64,000 bases of DNA from Dyadobacter sp. CECT 9275 (lineage in GTDB: Bacteria > Bacteroidota > Bacteroidia > Cytophagales > Spirosomataceae). A model generated the notes under the pieces. The model saw only the letters and a list, made by a program, of their open reading frames with translations. It was not told the origin of the DNA and ran no database searches. A program made the translations under genes and the position numbers. Below are positions 1 to 8,633 of this stretch, in pieces; position 1 is the stretch's first letter, and each line of letters starts with the position of its first letter. The stretch covers positions 1,736,001-1,800,000 of the forward strand of contig NZ_CAJRAF010000002.1 of assembly GCF_907164905.1 (NCBI RefSeq), in the 5' to 3' direction.

Positions 1-743
1 TCTTTTACACGCTCAGTGGCAGGTTCCACGTAGGAACAGGAAAGTGCTGTACCTATATAGGCTTCTGGAAACTGGCTTCGGATAACCCTTCCTGCTTCGG
101 CCTGTGAAAGTGCCAGATGGTGAACCACGGGAAGAAAATTCCAGAGACCCTTTTTCCCAGGGGCGTGTAAACCAGTGGTGTACCCCAGACCGGCCGTTGC
201 CATGGGTTCGTTCATGACGATCCAGTTATTTACGCGATCACCAAATGCACCGGCACAAATGCTGGTGTAAGCGGCAAACCAACCCACCACTTCCCGGTTT
301 TTCCAACCTCCTCTTTTTTCCAGGCTCAATGGTAAATCCCAGTGGTATAATGTTAACCAGGGAACCAGATCCAACGCCAGGCATTTATCGATCAGGCGGT
401 TGTAAAAATCAATCCCTGTCCGGTTAATTTCTCCCACGCCCTCCGGCAAAATCCGCGACCAGGAAACCGAGAAACGGAAATTCTTAAAGCCTAGTTTTGC
501 TGCAATTTCCAGGTCCGTTTCGAAACGACTGTAAAAATCACAGGCAACACCAGCCTTATCATTATTTTTGATCCTTCCCTTTTTTTCAGCGAACTCATCC
601 CAGATGCACGGACCCCGTCCTCCCTGGTCCACGGCTCCTTCTATCTGATAGGCAGCGGTGGCTGTACCCCAAATAAAATCTGTTCCGAAATCGCTGGCTG
701 TTAAAGTTTGTCCCGAACCCGGACCGAGAGAAGTAGGATGCAC
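1..743 (-). CDS. GH1 family beta-glucosidase, N-terminal part
   Basis: Retaining glycoside hydrolase of family 1, expected to hydrolyse beta-glucosides or related beta-glycosides. Translating the minus strand gives an N-terminus reading DFGTDFIWGTATAAYQIEGA, then FRFSVSWSRILPEG, LTLYHWDLP and WIVMNEPMATAGLGYTTG. These are the classic GH1 blocks, and the Glu of NEP is the acid/base. The gene runs off the left edge, so the nucleophile region is not visible. No in-frame ATG precedes the conserved start: an in-frame TAG lies just upstream, and the first plausible start is GTG at 743. An ATG at 792 is in another frame, so either a GTG start or a small frameshift applies. A terminator hairpin (796-846) separates it from the next gene. 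Confidence 0.85.
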   Translation of the reverse strand, partial: MHPTSLGPGSGQTLTASDFGTDFIWGTATAAYQIEGAVDQGGRGPCIWDEFAEKKGRIKNNDKAGVACDFYSRFETDLEIAAKLGFKNFRFSVSWSRILPEGVGEINRTGIDFYNRLIDKCLALDLVPWLTLYHWDLPLSLEKRGGWKNREVVGWFAAYTSICAGAFGDRVNNWIVMNEPMATAGLGYTTGLHAPGKKGLWNFLPVVHHLALSQAEAGRVIRSQFPEAYIGTALSCSYVEPATERVK

Positions 744-795
744 TGTAAAATGGTATTTTCTGAGCGATAAATGTACCGCATCGCCAGAACATAAA

Positions 796-846
796 AAAGT
801 TCGGGGCTAAGTATGGCCCACTAATGACCTACACTCCCCGAACTTT
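796..846 (-). terminator. Rho-independent terminator of the T9SS repeat protein gene
   Basis: An 11-bp inverted repeat (AAAGTTCGGGG at 796-806, CCCCGAACTTT at 836-846) lies 22 bases past the stop of the gene at 869-2866. On the minus strand it is followed by a T run. It also sits immediately upstream of the GH1 gene. Confidence 0.75.
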
Positions 847-868
847 CCGTTCTTCAAAATTTCAGTAC

Positions 869-2866
869 CTATTTGATAATCTGAATTCTCTTACTGGATA
901 CTGTCCCGGCATCCGTGACCATTTTAATAACATACCACCCCTGCGAAAAGCTTCGGAGATCCACTTCCTTTTGGGAATCAGGTGCTGTTTCAAGAAGCAG
1001 TTTACCGCTGCTGTCGTACAACCTGACCACCGCTATCTGCGCTGCCGAGGTGATGCCTATTTTTTCCGTAGCCGGGTTGGGATAAACCGAGAACTGATCA
1101 GCAATATCAAAACGGGCGGACACAACACGGCTGAACGCGAAGGTATTGTCAAGGTCGATCATTTTTAGCCGGTAGTAGTTATGCCCACTCACCGGCGCCG
1201 CATGGGTGTAGGTATAATCTATTTGCGCGTTGCTCTCTCCCTGTGCCGCTACAACACCGATTTTCAGCCAGTTCTTTCCATTATTGCTATGCTGTATCTC
1301 GAAACTTTCCGAGTTGGTCTCCGCAGTTGTCTCCCAGTTCAGAATGGCGCTTTTGCCTTCCAGGGCAATTTTAAAGGTAGCAAGTGTCACCGGCAGAGGA
1401 TTGGTGGGTGCAGAAACTTTGAGGCAGGCCAGATCCATTTTTATAAAGTCCCCATCCGACATACCCGTTACTCTTACAAACTGCGCATTACTTGGTGCAA
1501 TGGCCGTCAATGTATACTTCTTCAATCCCGGAGGGGTATTACCCACAACTTTGTCAATGTAAACAGGCACCGGTTCATCCCCGGTCGTCTCTGTTTCATT
1601 TTTATAGAAGATCAGCACAAATCTTTGGTTTCGAGGATTTTCATAAGCAGCCCACACCGTAAGTGATACTTCACTTTTTCCTTCAACGGGTACATCCTGC
1701 CAGAATTTACCCGAACCTTCGAAAACACCGCCGTAATCACCGCAAACCCGGTAGGATTGCTCCGTTTTTAAAGTACCCCCGCTGGTTTGCCACCCTGACG
1801 TTCCGCTTTCAAAGCCAGGATTAGTCAGCTTGTTGTTATCACACTCCGAACAATAAGACGGTTCCGTCACAACCAGACAGGCACCATCGATTTTGAAATA
1901 CCCTCCTTCTGAATAAAATTCTACCCGAACCTTAAACGTTCCCGCTGGCGCAGTGGCCGTGAGCGAGTACCTTTGCAGGATAACCGCCCCGCCCACTTCA
2001 TAATTCATATCGGTGGTTTGCTGTTCAGGTGCAGCACTTGCAATGGCTCCACCCGTACTGTTTAGAAAAACAAGGTTAATCTTGTGTTTGGTACTGCTGT
2101 TGTGCGTTCCTGCGTATACATTCAGGGAAACCAGGCTGCCCGAGACAATGTCAACCTCCTGATACAACGTGCCGCTGCCGGTCATCAGGCCATTGTAGTC
2201 TCCGCATACATTATAAGCATGATAATCCGTGGTAAAGGAGAAATCACCCGACTTGCTCCACCCGGCGGTTCCATCTTCAAAGCCTGGATTCACCAGAACA
2301 TTCCCGTTACAGTTACATTCATACGCCGTGAGCACAACGCAGGCACCATCAAATTTAAAGGTATTCCCCTCTGAATATATCTCAATACGCACCTTTGCCG
2401 TACCCTCGGGCGCTACCGAAGAAAGCTGGTATTTCTGAAGGTGATAATCTCCGTATACATAATTTACCGGCTCCGACTTGTTGTGATTTCCTGTAATTAT
2501 TTGTGACGATGCATTGTAAAATGTGATCCTGAACCTGTTGGTACGGTTGTCGTTGTTGACCCCGCCGTATATTTTAAAATCTACCCGGGTTCCCTGGGCT
2601 GCGTTAAATTCCTGATAAAGCAGCCCGCTTCCGACAAGCATGCCGCTCTTGTCACCACATACGTCATGGTCATTGGCATAACTTAACGTACCACTTGACA
2701 CATTCCATCCACCGGAGGTTTCGAAACTGCCGTTTTGTAGTACGTTTCCATCACAGGAACATTCGTAAGCCGTGGTGAGATCCGCAGCAGATAAAGTACC
2801 GGTAGCCCATAGACTGGAACAGAGAAAGAGAAGGAGGAAAAATCGAAAAGTAGCTATTTGTTTCAT
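869..2866 (-). CDS. Secreted three-repeat protein with T9SS type A sorting domain
   Basis: 665 residues. A signal peptide (about 1-28, hydrophobic FFLLLFL core) is followed by three tandem repeats at about 33-181, 182-336 and 337-485. Each repeat opens with a short Cys pair (C-x-C or CSEC), an N-P/G-G/S-F-E segment and a Trp, contains VCGD...GSG, and ends in a (K)xDxAC(L/V) segment. The pattern resembles a galactose-binding-like beta-sandwich. A beta-rich segment at about 493-590 (LNWETTAETNSESFEIQHS) precedes a C-terminal Por/T9SS sorting domain at about 592-665, marked by SVYPNPATEKI and a GWYVIK segment. The protein should cross the outer membrane through the type IX system and be anchored or released. 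The ligand is unknown; carbohydrate binding is a guess from fold type. Confidence 0.8.
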   Translation of the reverse strand: MKQIATFRFFLLLFLCSSLWATGTLSAADLTTAYECSCDGNVLQNGSFETSGGWNVSSGTLSYANDHDVCGDKSGMLVGSGLLYQEFNAAQGTRVDFKIYGGVNNDNRTNRFRITFYNASSQIITGNHNKSEPVNYVYGDYHLQKYQLSSVAPEGTAKVRIEIYSEGNTFKFDGACVVLTAYECNCNGNVLVNPGFEDGTAGWSKSGDFSFTTDYHAYNVCGDYNGLMTGSGTLYQEVDIVSGSLVSLNVYAGTHNSSTKHKINLVFLNSTGGAIASAAPEQQTTDMNYEVGGAVILQRYSLTATAPAGTFKVRVEFYSEGGYFKIDGACLVVTEPSYCSECDNNKLTNPGFESGTSGWQTSGGTLKTEQSYRVCGDYGGVFEGSGKFWQDVPVEGKSEVSLTVWAAYENPRNQRFVLIFYKNETETTGDEPVPVYIDKVVGNTPPGLKKYTLTAIAPSNAQFVRVTGMSDGDFIKMDLACLKVSAPTNPLPVTLATFKIALEGKSAILNWETTAETNSESFEIQHSNNGKNWLKIGVVAAQGESNAQIDYTYTHAAPVSGHNYYRLKMIDLDNTFAFSRVVSARFDIADQFSVYPNPATEKIGITSAAQIAVVRLYDSSGKLLLETAPDSQKEVDLRSFSQGWYVIKMVTDAGTVSSKRIQIIK

Positions 2867-3759
2867 CGGTCTGATAGGGTTAAAATAAAATATTGAATGA
2901 AGGGAGAATTTTAGTTATCCAAAACTACAACCATATTCAATAAGAAGTTCGATTAAAATATAATTTTTTCAATATTTCCTCAAACTTAAAAATATATCTA
3001 TAATGATTTTGAAAGTAATTTATGTTGAAAAATTAGAAATATTACTACCATAATTTCGTACTTATGGCAGGTATTCACGTAATAATTATAAATTTCACTG
3101 AGATTTAGTGAAAAAATTACAAATTCGAACTTAAATTCAAAATTGTACTTTTACAATACAACCAGGATTCAAAAATAACTGCAACGAAAGAAATGGAAGT
3201 AGAGATCGAGGACTAAAACGGAAACAGGTATCCTCCGAAAAATTGAGTCTGCTAAGAGTATTATGAGGATGAGAAAGATACCCAAAGAAGGCCATTCAAA
3301 AAAAGACACATTCTTCCAGCCATGCACAGGTAAAAAAACCGACCTGTTCAGCAAATAACCTATTGATTATAAATACTTTAACCAAAACAAAAATGCAGTT
3401 TCGAACAAAGAACCCCTTAGCAGCGTTGCAGTATGGACAATCCTCAACGGACTGCGCTGACCGTATTGGGAAGAATAATACTGATAAAAAGGAGTGTATT
3501 TTTTGAAAATCCTGATGAAAAGAATTGAGAAGGAGTTTTAAACCAAGTACCAAAGGAATTGAAAGAAGTAGATTTTTCCGACAAACAACCTGCTTTTGAA
3601 GCCTAGTATTCAGTCCGTTATAAACCAGAAATAATTTTACAGCCGCTTAGATTTCTTTATGCAGGATAAATCACAACACGACAAACGGATTGCAGAGAGA
3701 CGATCAGCGAAAATTTCCTTAAAAATCGAAGACAACTGCATGTACTCTTGGCACCGATA
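2867..3759. other. 893-bp AT-rich stretch without a supportable gene
   Basis: The first 300 bases are very AT-rich and probably hold the promoter of the T9SS protein gene. The rest contains only short open frames (up to 85 codons) with no recognisable domain or convincing starts. The region follows the stop codon of the ECF sigma gene, where a cognate anti-sigma gene would often lie. None is seen intact. It may be decayed coding DNA, but I could not reconstruct an ancestor. Confidence 0.5.
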
Positions 3760-4332
3760 CTAGACCGAAGTCAGTTGCGGACGAAGATCCTGCATAAGAA
3801 AAACCTGACGCAGTTCCTGAAGTCCCTTGCGCACCCTTGATTTCACAGTACCAAGTGGCATTTTTAACAACTCGGCAGCTTCCTCATGCGTATATCCGTT
3901 AAAGTATACCATTTCTATCAGCAGCTTGCGCTCAGGTATTAAACCGGCTACAAGGGCACGGAGGTCCAGGGTTGAAGTGGACGGCGTAAAAGAAACTGCA
4001 TGAAGATCCCCCGCAATTACGTTTTCCAGCTTAATATTCTTCTGTTCCTTGGCGTCAAGCCTCAATTTGTCTATGGCAGTATTTCTGGCAACGTTCAATA
4101 TCCACGTAAACAGTGAGCCTTTTGCCTTTTCGTAAGTACTCATATTCTTCCAGATTTTCAGAAAAGCATCCTGCATAGTATCAGCCGCTTTTTCTTCATC
4201 CTTGACAATCTTGATGACAATCCCAAATAGCGCCGGAGAATAACGGTCATACAGATATTCGAAAGCATCGCGATTATTTGATTTCAAAAGCACTATTAGC
4301 TCTTGTTCTGTATACGTAGATTTTTTGGTCAT
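3760..4332 (-). CDS. ECF-family RNA polymerase sigma factor
   Basis: 190 residues, the usual length for ECF sigma factors. Region 2 lies at about 22-92 (AFEYLYDRYSPALFGI, then DTMQDAFLKIWKN) and recognises the -10 element and core polymerase. Region 4 lies at about 128-180 (YTHEEAAELLKMPLGTVKSR), a helix-turn-helix for the -35 element. The SigK/RpoE-like form normally pairs with a membrane anti-sigma factor encoded just downstream, but here 893 bases without a gene follow. The gene is divergent from the lipoprotein peptidase at 4583. The regulon cannot be told from the sequence. Confidence 0.9.
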   Translation of the reverse strand: MTKKSTYTEQELIVLLKSNNRDAFEYLYDRYSPALFGIVIKIVKDEEKAADTMQDAFLKIWKNMSTYEKAKGSLFTWILNVARNTAIDKLRLDAKEQKNIKLENVIAGDLHAVSFTPSTSTLDLRALVAGLIPERKLLIEMVYFNGYTHEEAAELLKMPLGTVKSRVRKGLQELRQVFLMQDLRPQLTSV

Positions 4333-4582
4333 TATAATTGATATTTCGAAAACCCATCACGAGGGAACCGGCACCTGCTCTGATTACCACCTGGCAGTAT
4401 GAATAATTTTGTTCCAGCCCGATAGTTGCCGCCAGATGTGCAAAATTCAGGCCACTTTGGGGAATTCTTTCAGATACAAACGGTTAACGCAACAAATTCT
4501 GTCGCTTTGGCTCCTGGCAGTTCTTACCCCGGGTTTGAACATTCGGTTATTTATTTTGTACCTTAAAGTGTCAAAATTTAAG

Positions 4583-5887
4583 ATGATGAAAAAAGTTTTC
4601 TGGACCCCCTTTTTGTTGCTTCTGGTTTCGTGCCATAAACCAGAAGCAGAAAAGGACGAATTAAACCGGCTTGCCGTTGAGTATGTAAAACTGGGCCTCA
4701 CCATAGGACAGTATGACGGAGATTTCGTGGACGCGTATTACGGCCCCGACTCACTCAAACCTGCAACTGCGAAGGACACAGCCTTCCCGAAAGACAGTAT
4801 CCTTCGCCAGATATCCTTCCTGAAAGATTCATTTCAGAAAATCGCTGAAGTTACCAAAAATGATACCATCAGGAAACGTGCAGTATGGATGGGACATCAG
4901 CTGACCGCATTTTCAAGGAGAGTCAGGAATTATTCCGGCGAATATCAAAACTTCGATACCGAGTCGCATGAGCTTTTTGATGCCGTTGCACCCCGTCATA
5001 CTGAAAATCATTTCAAGCTTTTAATAGACACTCTGGATCAAGCTTTACCTGGAAAAGGAACGGTGGTCAGCCGCTTCCGTTCCCTGGCAGATCGTTTCCG
5101 GATACCGCCTGATAAAATTGACACCGTTTTCAAAACTGCCATCGCCGAAGCGAGAAGACGAACAATTGCACACTATCCACTCCCTGTGGGCGAATCTTTC
5201 GAACTGGAGTATGTCCGGGATAAACCGTGGTCGGGATATAACTGGTATAAGGGAAATTACAAAAGCACCATTCAGATCAATATCAGCCAGCCCATCTTCA
5301 TTGATAGAGCCATTGACCTAGCCTGCCACGAGGGATACCCCGGCCATCATGTTTATAATATGTTACTGGAAAAGAATCTTTTCCGCAACAAAGGCTGGAT
5401 GGAGATATCACTCTATCCGTTATTCAGCCCTCAGTCTCTTATTGCCGAAGGAAGCGCCAATTACGGCATTTCGGTAGCATTTCCCGGCAATGAGCAAGCA
5501 GCCTTTTGCAAAGGCATACTCATGCCGCTGGCAGGAATAGATACCGCTTGGGCCGACCGCTATTTTAAGGCACTGGCACTTAAATCACAACTGGATTACG
5601 CCCGTAACGAAGTAGCAAGAGGTTTGCTAAGCAGTCAAATGTCCGCCAAAGAGGCCGAACGCTGGCTGGCGGAATACTGCCTCCTCACACCCGAAGGTGT
5701 ACAAACCTATATGCGGTTTATAAAAAAATACAGAAGTTATGTCATCAACTACAACTATGGCCAGGAATTGATCAAAAACTACATCGAAAGCAACGGAGGA
5801 ACGGAATCAAATCCAGGATTGCGCTGGAAATTATTTGAGATACTGCTCAGCAATGAAATCAAAGCAAGTGACCTGATCAAAAAATGA
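4583..5887 (+). CDS. Lipoprotein metallopeptidase-like protein, DUF885-type (HEGYPGHH)
   Basis: 434 residues from the ATG at 4583. The open frame extends further upstream, but only this start (or the next codon, 4586) places a lipoprotein signal peptide at the N-terminus (MMKKVFWTPFLLLLVSC, lipobox Cys at residue 17). A zinc-protease-like HExxPGHH motif sits at about 249-256, with a downstream Glu in LIAEGSANYG (about 289), as in DUF885/M32-like gluzincins. The protein should be anchored in the envelope facing the periplasm. The peptide substrate is unknown. Its last codons overlap the start of the GNAT gene (ATGA), so the two are probably co-translated. Confidence 0.75.
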   Translation: MMKKVFWTPFLLLLVSCHKPEAEKDELNRLAVEYVKLGLTIGQYDGDFVDAYYGPDSLKPATAKDTAFPKDSILRQISFLKDSFQKIAEVTKNDTIRKRAVWMGHQLTAFSRRVRNYSGEYQNFDTESHELFDAVAPRHTENHFKLLIDTLDQALPGKGTVVSRFRSLADRFRIPPDKIDTVFKTAIAEARRRTIAHYPLPVGESFELEYVRDKPWSGYNWYKGNYKSTIQINISQPIFIDRAIDLACHEGYPGHHVYNMLLEKNLFRNKGWMEISLYPLFSPQSLIAEGSANYGISVAFPGNEQAAFCKGILMPLAGIDTAWADRYFKALALKSQLDYARNEVARGLLSSQMSAKEAERWLAEYCLLTPEGVQTYMRFIKKYRSYVINYNYGQELIKNYIESNGGTESNPGLRWKLFEILLSNEIKASDLIKK

Positions 5888-6363
5888 ACCCCGCCCCCGT
5901 CATCATCAAAGCTGAAAATCCGGACCACTACAGCGCAGGGCTCGTCCTTTTTAAAGCATATATAACATCTCTTGATTTCGATCTGTCGTTTCAGAATATT
6001 GATCAGGAACTGCAAATACTTCCTGAAATGTACGGCGCACCCACCGGTGCCCTGCTGCTGGTTGTGTATGACAATCAATACATCGGTGTAGCCGGCATAC
6101 GCCGTATCGAAAATGAGTTTACCTGTGAAGTGAAACGTATGTATATCCGCCCGGAGTACCAGGGAAAGGGTATGGGAAAAGAACTCATGTCAAAAATTAT
6201 GGAAGTGGCCAGGGAAATGAATTACCGAAAGATAAAACTGGATACCCATGCGGTAAAGATGCCCCATGCCGTGAAACTGTATGAAGCATCCGGTTTCAGG
6301 CAAGTCGCTCCCTATAACTACAACCCCCACCCGGGTACCGTATTTTTTGAAAGAGATTTATAA
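5884..6363 (+). CDS. GNAT family N-acetyltransferase
   Basis: 159 residues. The acetyl-CoA binding motif A is clear: VKRMYIRPEYQGKGMGKELM, with the Q-x-x-G-x-G pyrophosphate loop at about 96-101, followed by the YRKIKLDT strand and LYEASGFRQV motif B. It transfers an acetyl group from acetyl-CoA to an unidentified amine. The start overlaps the stop of the preceding metallopeptidase gene by four bases, so it is the second gene of a two-gene operon. Confidence 0.88.
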   Translation: MNPAPVIIKAENPDHYSAGLVLFKAYITSLDFDLSFQNIDQELQILPEMYGAPTGALLLVVYDNQYIGVAGIRRIENEFTCEVKRMYIRPEYQGKGMGKELMSKIMEVAREMNYRKIKLDTHAVKMPHAVKLYEASGFRQVAPYNYNPHPGTVFFERDL

Positions 6364-6496
6364 TGATCGCCCACCAAAGAATATAAAAAAAATTATTAAC
6401 TAACGAACAATTCGAAGCAAATACACTTATACCTTTCTTAATTTTTAATAATTTATCTATTATATTCAAGAATCCGTAAATAAAATTAGATAAATC

Positions 6497-7636
6497 TTGA
6501 AAATTTTGAATTTACTCACCCTTAAAGATAATTTCCTAAGCAAGACCGGTGCTTTGCTACTGGCAGGAGCATTCACAGGAATGATCAGCCCGAATATTTT
6601 TGCGCAGGCTCCCCCTATCCCCAAAAACTACGTTTGTTATCAGCCCAAATCCAAAATCATCATTGATGGAAAGCTGGATGAGAAATCGTGGAAGCAAGCC
6701 GAATGGACAGACCTTTTCGAAGATATCGAGGGGCCCAAAAAACCCGCTCCGCTGCAAAAAACCAGAGCAAAAATGCTTTGGGATGAACAGTATCTCTATA
6801 TAGCCGCCGAAATTGAGGAAGAGGATATCTGGGCCTATCAAAACCAGAAAGACCAGGTCGTTTTTATGGAAAATGATTTTGAAGTATTTATTGATCCCGA
6901 CGGAGACACCCATAATTACTATGAACTTGAAATAAATGCCATCAACAATAGTTTTGACCTATTTCTGCCCAAACCATACCGCAATGGCGGCAGAGCCGCA
7001 ATTCCGTGGAACATTGACGGCCTGAAATCCGCGGTCACCATAGACGGCACACTTAATGACATCAGTAAGAGAGATAAAAAATGGATCCTTGAAATTGCGA
7101 TCCCCCACGCATCACTGAAACACGAGGATATTCCGGCGGTTATACCAACGGACGGTTCACTCTGGCGGATCAATTTCTCACGGGTAAACTGGCATCATGA
7201 TTTTGAAGATGGAAAATACCTCAGGAAGAAGAACCCTGAAACGAAAAGAAACCTGCCCGAATTCAACTGGGTTTGGTCGCCCCAGGGCGTGATCAACATG
7301 CACGTACCTGAAAGATGGGGTTACCTGCTGTTCGCAAAGGAAACTGTGGGCAAAAAAAAGGTGCCTTTTCAGCTTCCTTATGTTGAAAAAATGAAATTAA
7401 TGGCCAGAGAAGTTTATGAAAAACAGCGGGAGTATTTCAGAGTACACAAACATTACGCAGCCAATATTGATGAACTACACCTGGATAACGTCAGCGAATC
7501 AGACAGGAAAGTCAATATTTTCGAAACTGAAGGTTCCGGAAATCATTTCAAAGTGCTGGTTTCTAATGAAAAAGAGAACAAAAAGGTATCCGTCGCCATG
7601 GATGGCCTGGTTACTGTCAGTGATTTAAAACCTTAA
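6497..7636 (+). CDS. Secreted CBM9-like carbohydrate-binding protein
   Basis: 379 residues. The start is TTG at 6497, chosen because only this reading includes the signal peptide (hydrophobic ALLLAGAFTGMI, then an Ala-Gln cleavage site near residue 37) and no in-frame ATG lies close by. The mature part begins with the CBM9-like pattern IIIDGKLDEKSWKQAEW, then AKMLWDEQYLYIAAE and DFEVFIDPDGDTHNYYELEINA, and ends in ERWGYLLF. In this family the domain binds carbohydrate ends or occurs in uncharacterised periplasmic proteins. A C-terminal 80-residue extension is of unknown role. The beta-lactamase-like gene follows after four bases, suggesting co-transcription. Confidence 0.78.
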   Translation: MKILNLLTLKDNFLSKTGALLLAGAFTGMISPNIFAQAPPIPKNYVCYQPKSKIIIDGKLDEKSWKQAEWTDLFEDIEGPKKPAPLQKTRAKMLWDEQYLYIAAEIEEEDIWAYQNQKDQVVFMENDFEVFIDPDGDTHNYYELEINAINNSFDLFLPKPYRNGGRAAIPWNIDGLKSAVTIDGTLNDISKRDKKWILEIAIPHASLKHEDIPAVIPTDGSLWRINFSRVNWHHDFEDGKYLRKKNPETKRNLPEFNWVWSPQGVINMHVPERWGYLLFAKETVGKKKVPFQLPYVEKMKLMAREVYEKQREYFRVHKHYAANIDELHLDNVSESDRKVNIFETEGSGNHFKVLVSNEKENKKVSVAMDGLVTVSDLKP

Positions 7637-7640
7637 AAGA

Positions 7641-8573
7641 ATGATACGATTCTTATTTTTCTCCTTTGTCGTTATGTCCTGTTGCTTCAGGGCAAGCGCA
7701 CAGCCATCAGCCATCAGCGGTACCCGGGAAGATAAAAAACTAACTACAAAACTGACGAAGGCACTCGACGGATTTCACGGCACGGCAGGGGTATATGTCC
7801 GTCACCTGAAAACCAACCGGGTGGCCTCAGTAAACGCAGATTCCTTATTTCCCACTGCCAGCATGATCAAAGTACCTATTATGTGTGGGATATTCGACAA
7901 AATAAACAGAGGCGATATCAAATACGACCAGACGCTGTTGTACCGTGACTCGCTTAAATACGACAACGGCATCGTGGGCTCTTTCAGAGACAGTACCAAA
8001 ATAGGCATACCCAAGGTTATTCACCTGATGATTTCCCAAAGTGACAATACCGGGAGCTTGTGGCTCCAGGCCCTGGCCGGTGGCGGAGCCACCATTAATC
8101 AATGGCTCGAACTGAACGGATTTAAAAATACCAAAGTAAATTCCAGAACTCCGGGACGTAAAGAAGGACAGGCAAAGTATGGCTGGGGACAGACCACCCC
8201 GCATGAAATGACTGAACTCGTGGCTATGATCCACGATGGAAAAGCAGTTAACGCTGCCGCAAGCGAACGCATGTACCGGTTCCTGGGTATCCAGTTCTGG
8301 GACGGAGAAGCGCTCTCGCAAATCCCTCCGTCTATTAAAACCGCAGCCAAGAGCGGAGCCGTTAACCAGGCAAAGTCCGAAGTGGTGGCCGTGCATGCGC
8401 CACACGGAGATTATGTTTTTTGTATCACTACTAAAAACCAGCAGGACCAGCGCTGGGAACAAGACAACGAAGGATATGAACTCATCCGTACGATTGCGGC
8501 CATCATCTGGCAACACTTTGAACCTAAAAGCAAATGGAAGCCCGATCCGGACAGTCGCAAATTCTGGTTCTGA
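7641..8573 (+). CDS. Class A beta-lactamase-like serine hydrolase
   Basis: 310 residues with a signal peptide ending near SAQ (about 21). The SxxK active site is S74-M-I-K77, the SDN loop is 134-136 and the third box is K237-S-G, in the order and spacing of class A enzymes. The usual omega-loop ExxLN with the general-base Glu166 is not evident: that stretch reads NSRTPGRKEG followed by GWGQTTPHEM. It may therefore be a DD-peptidase-like or slowly deacylating hydrolase, not an effective antibiotic resistance enzyme. It lies four bases after the CBM9-like gene and ends at a bidirectional terminator. Confidence 0.82.
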   Translation: MIRFLFFSFVVMSCCFRASAQPSAISGTREDKKLTTKLTKALDGFHGTAGVYVRHLKTNRVASVNADSLFPTASMIKVPIMCGIFDKINRGDIKYDQTLLYRDSLKYDNGIVGSFRDSTKIGIPKVIHLMISQSDNTGSLWLQALAGGGATINQWLELNGFKNTKVNSRTPGRKEGQAKYGWGQTTPHEMTELVAMIHDGKAVNAAASERMYRFLGIQFWDGEALSQIPPSIKTAAKSGAVNQAKSEVVAVHAPHGDYVFCITTKNQQDQRWEQDNEGYELIRTIAAIIWQHFEPKSKWKPDPDSRKFWF

Positions 8574-8581
8574 TGGATAGG

Positions 8582-8621
8582 GAAAGTTCACAGGTCCAGG
8601 CTAGGAAACCCGTGAACTTTC
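8582..8621. terminator. Bidirectional terminator between converging genes
   Basis: Inverted repeat GAAAGTTCAC (8582-8591) and GTGAACTTTC (8612-8621) between the stop of the beta-lactamase-like gene and the stop of the AztD-like gene. It can serve both strands. Confidence 0.65.
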
Positions 8622-8633
8622 TCATAACATGGC

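Noticed and set aside
3169..3553. Two short minus-strand open frames (61 and 85 codons) in the gene-free stretch
   Set aside because: Low-complexity hydrophobic translations with no domain, no clear start context and no partner on the other strand; likely chance frames in AT-rich DNA.
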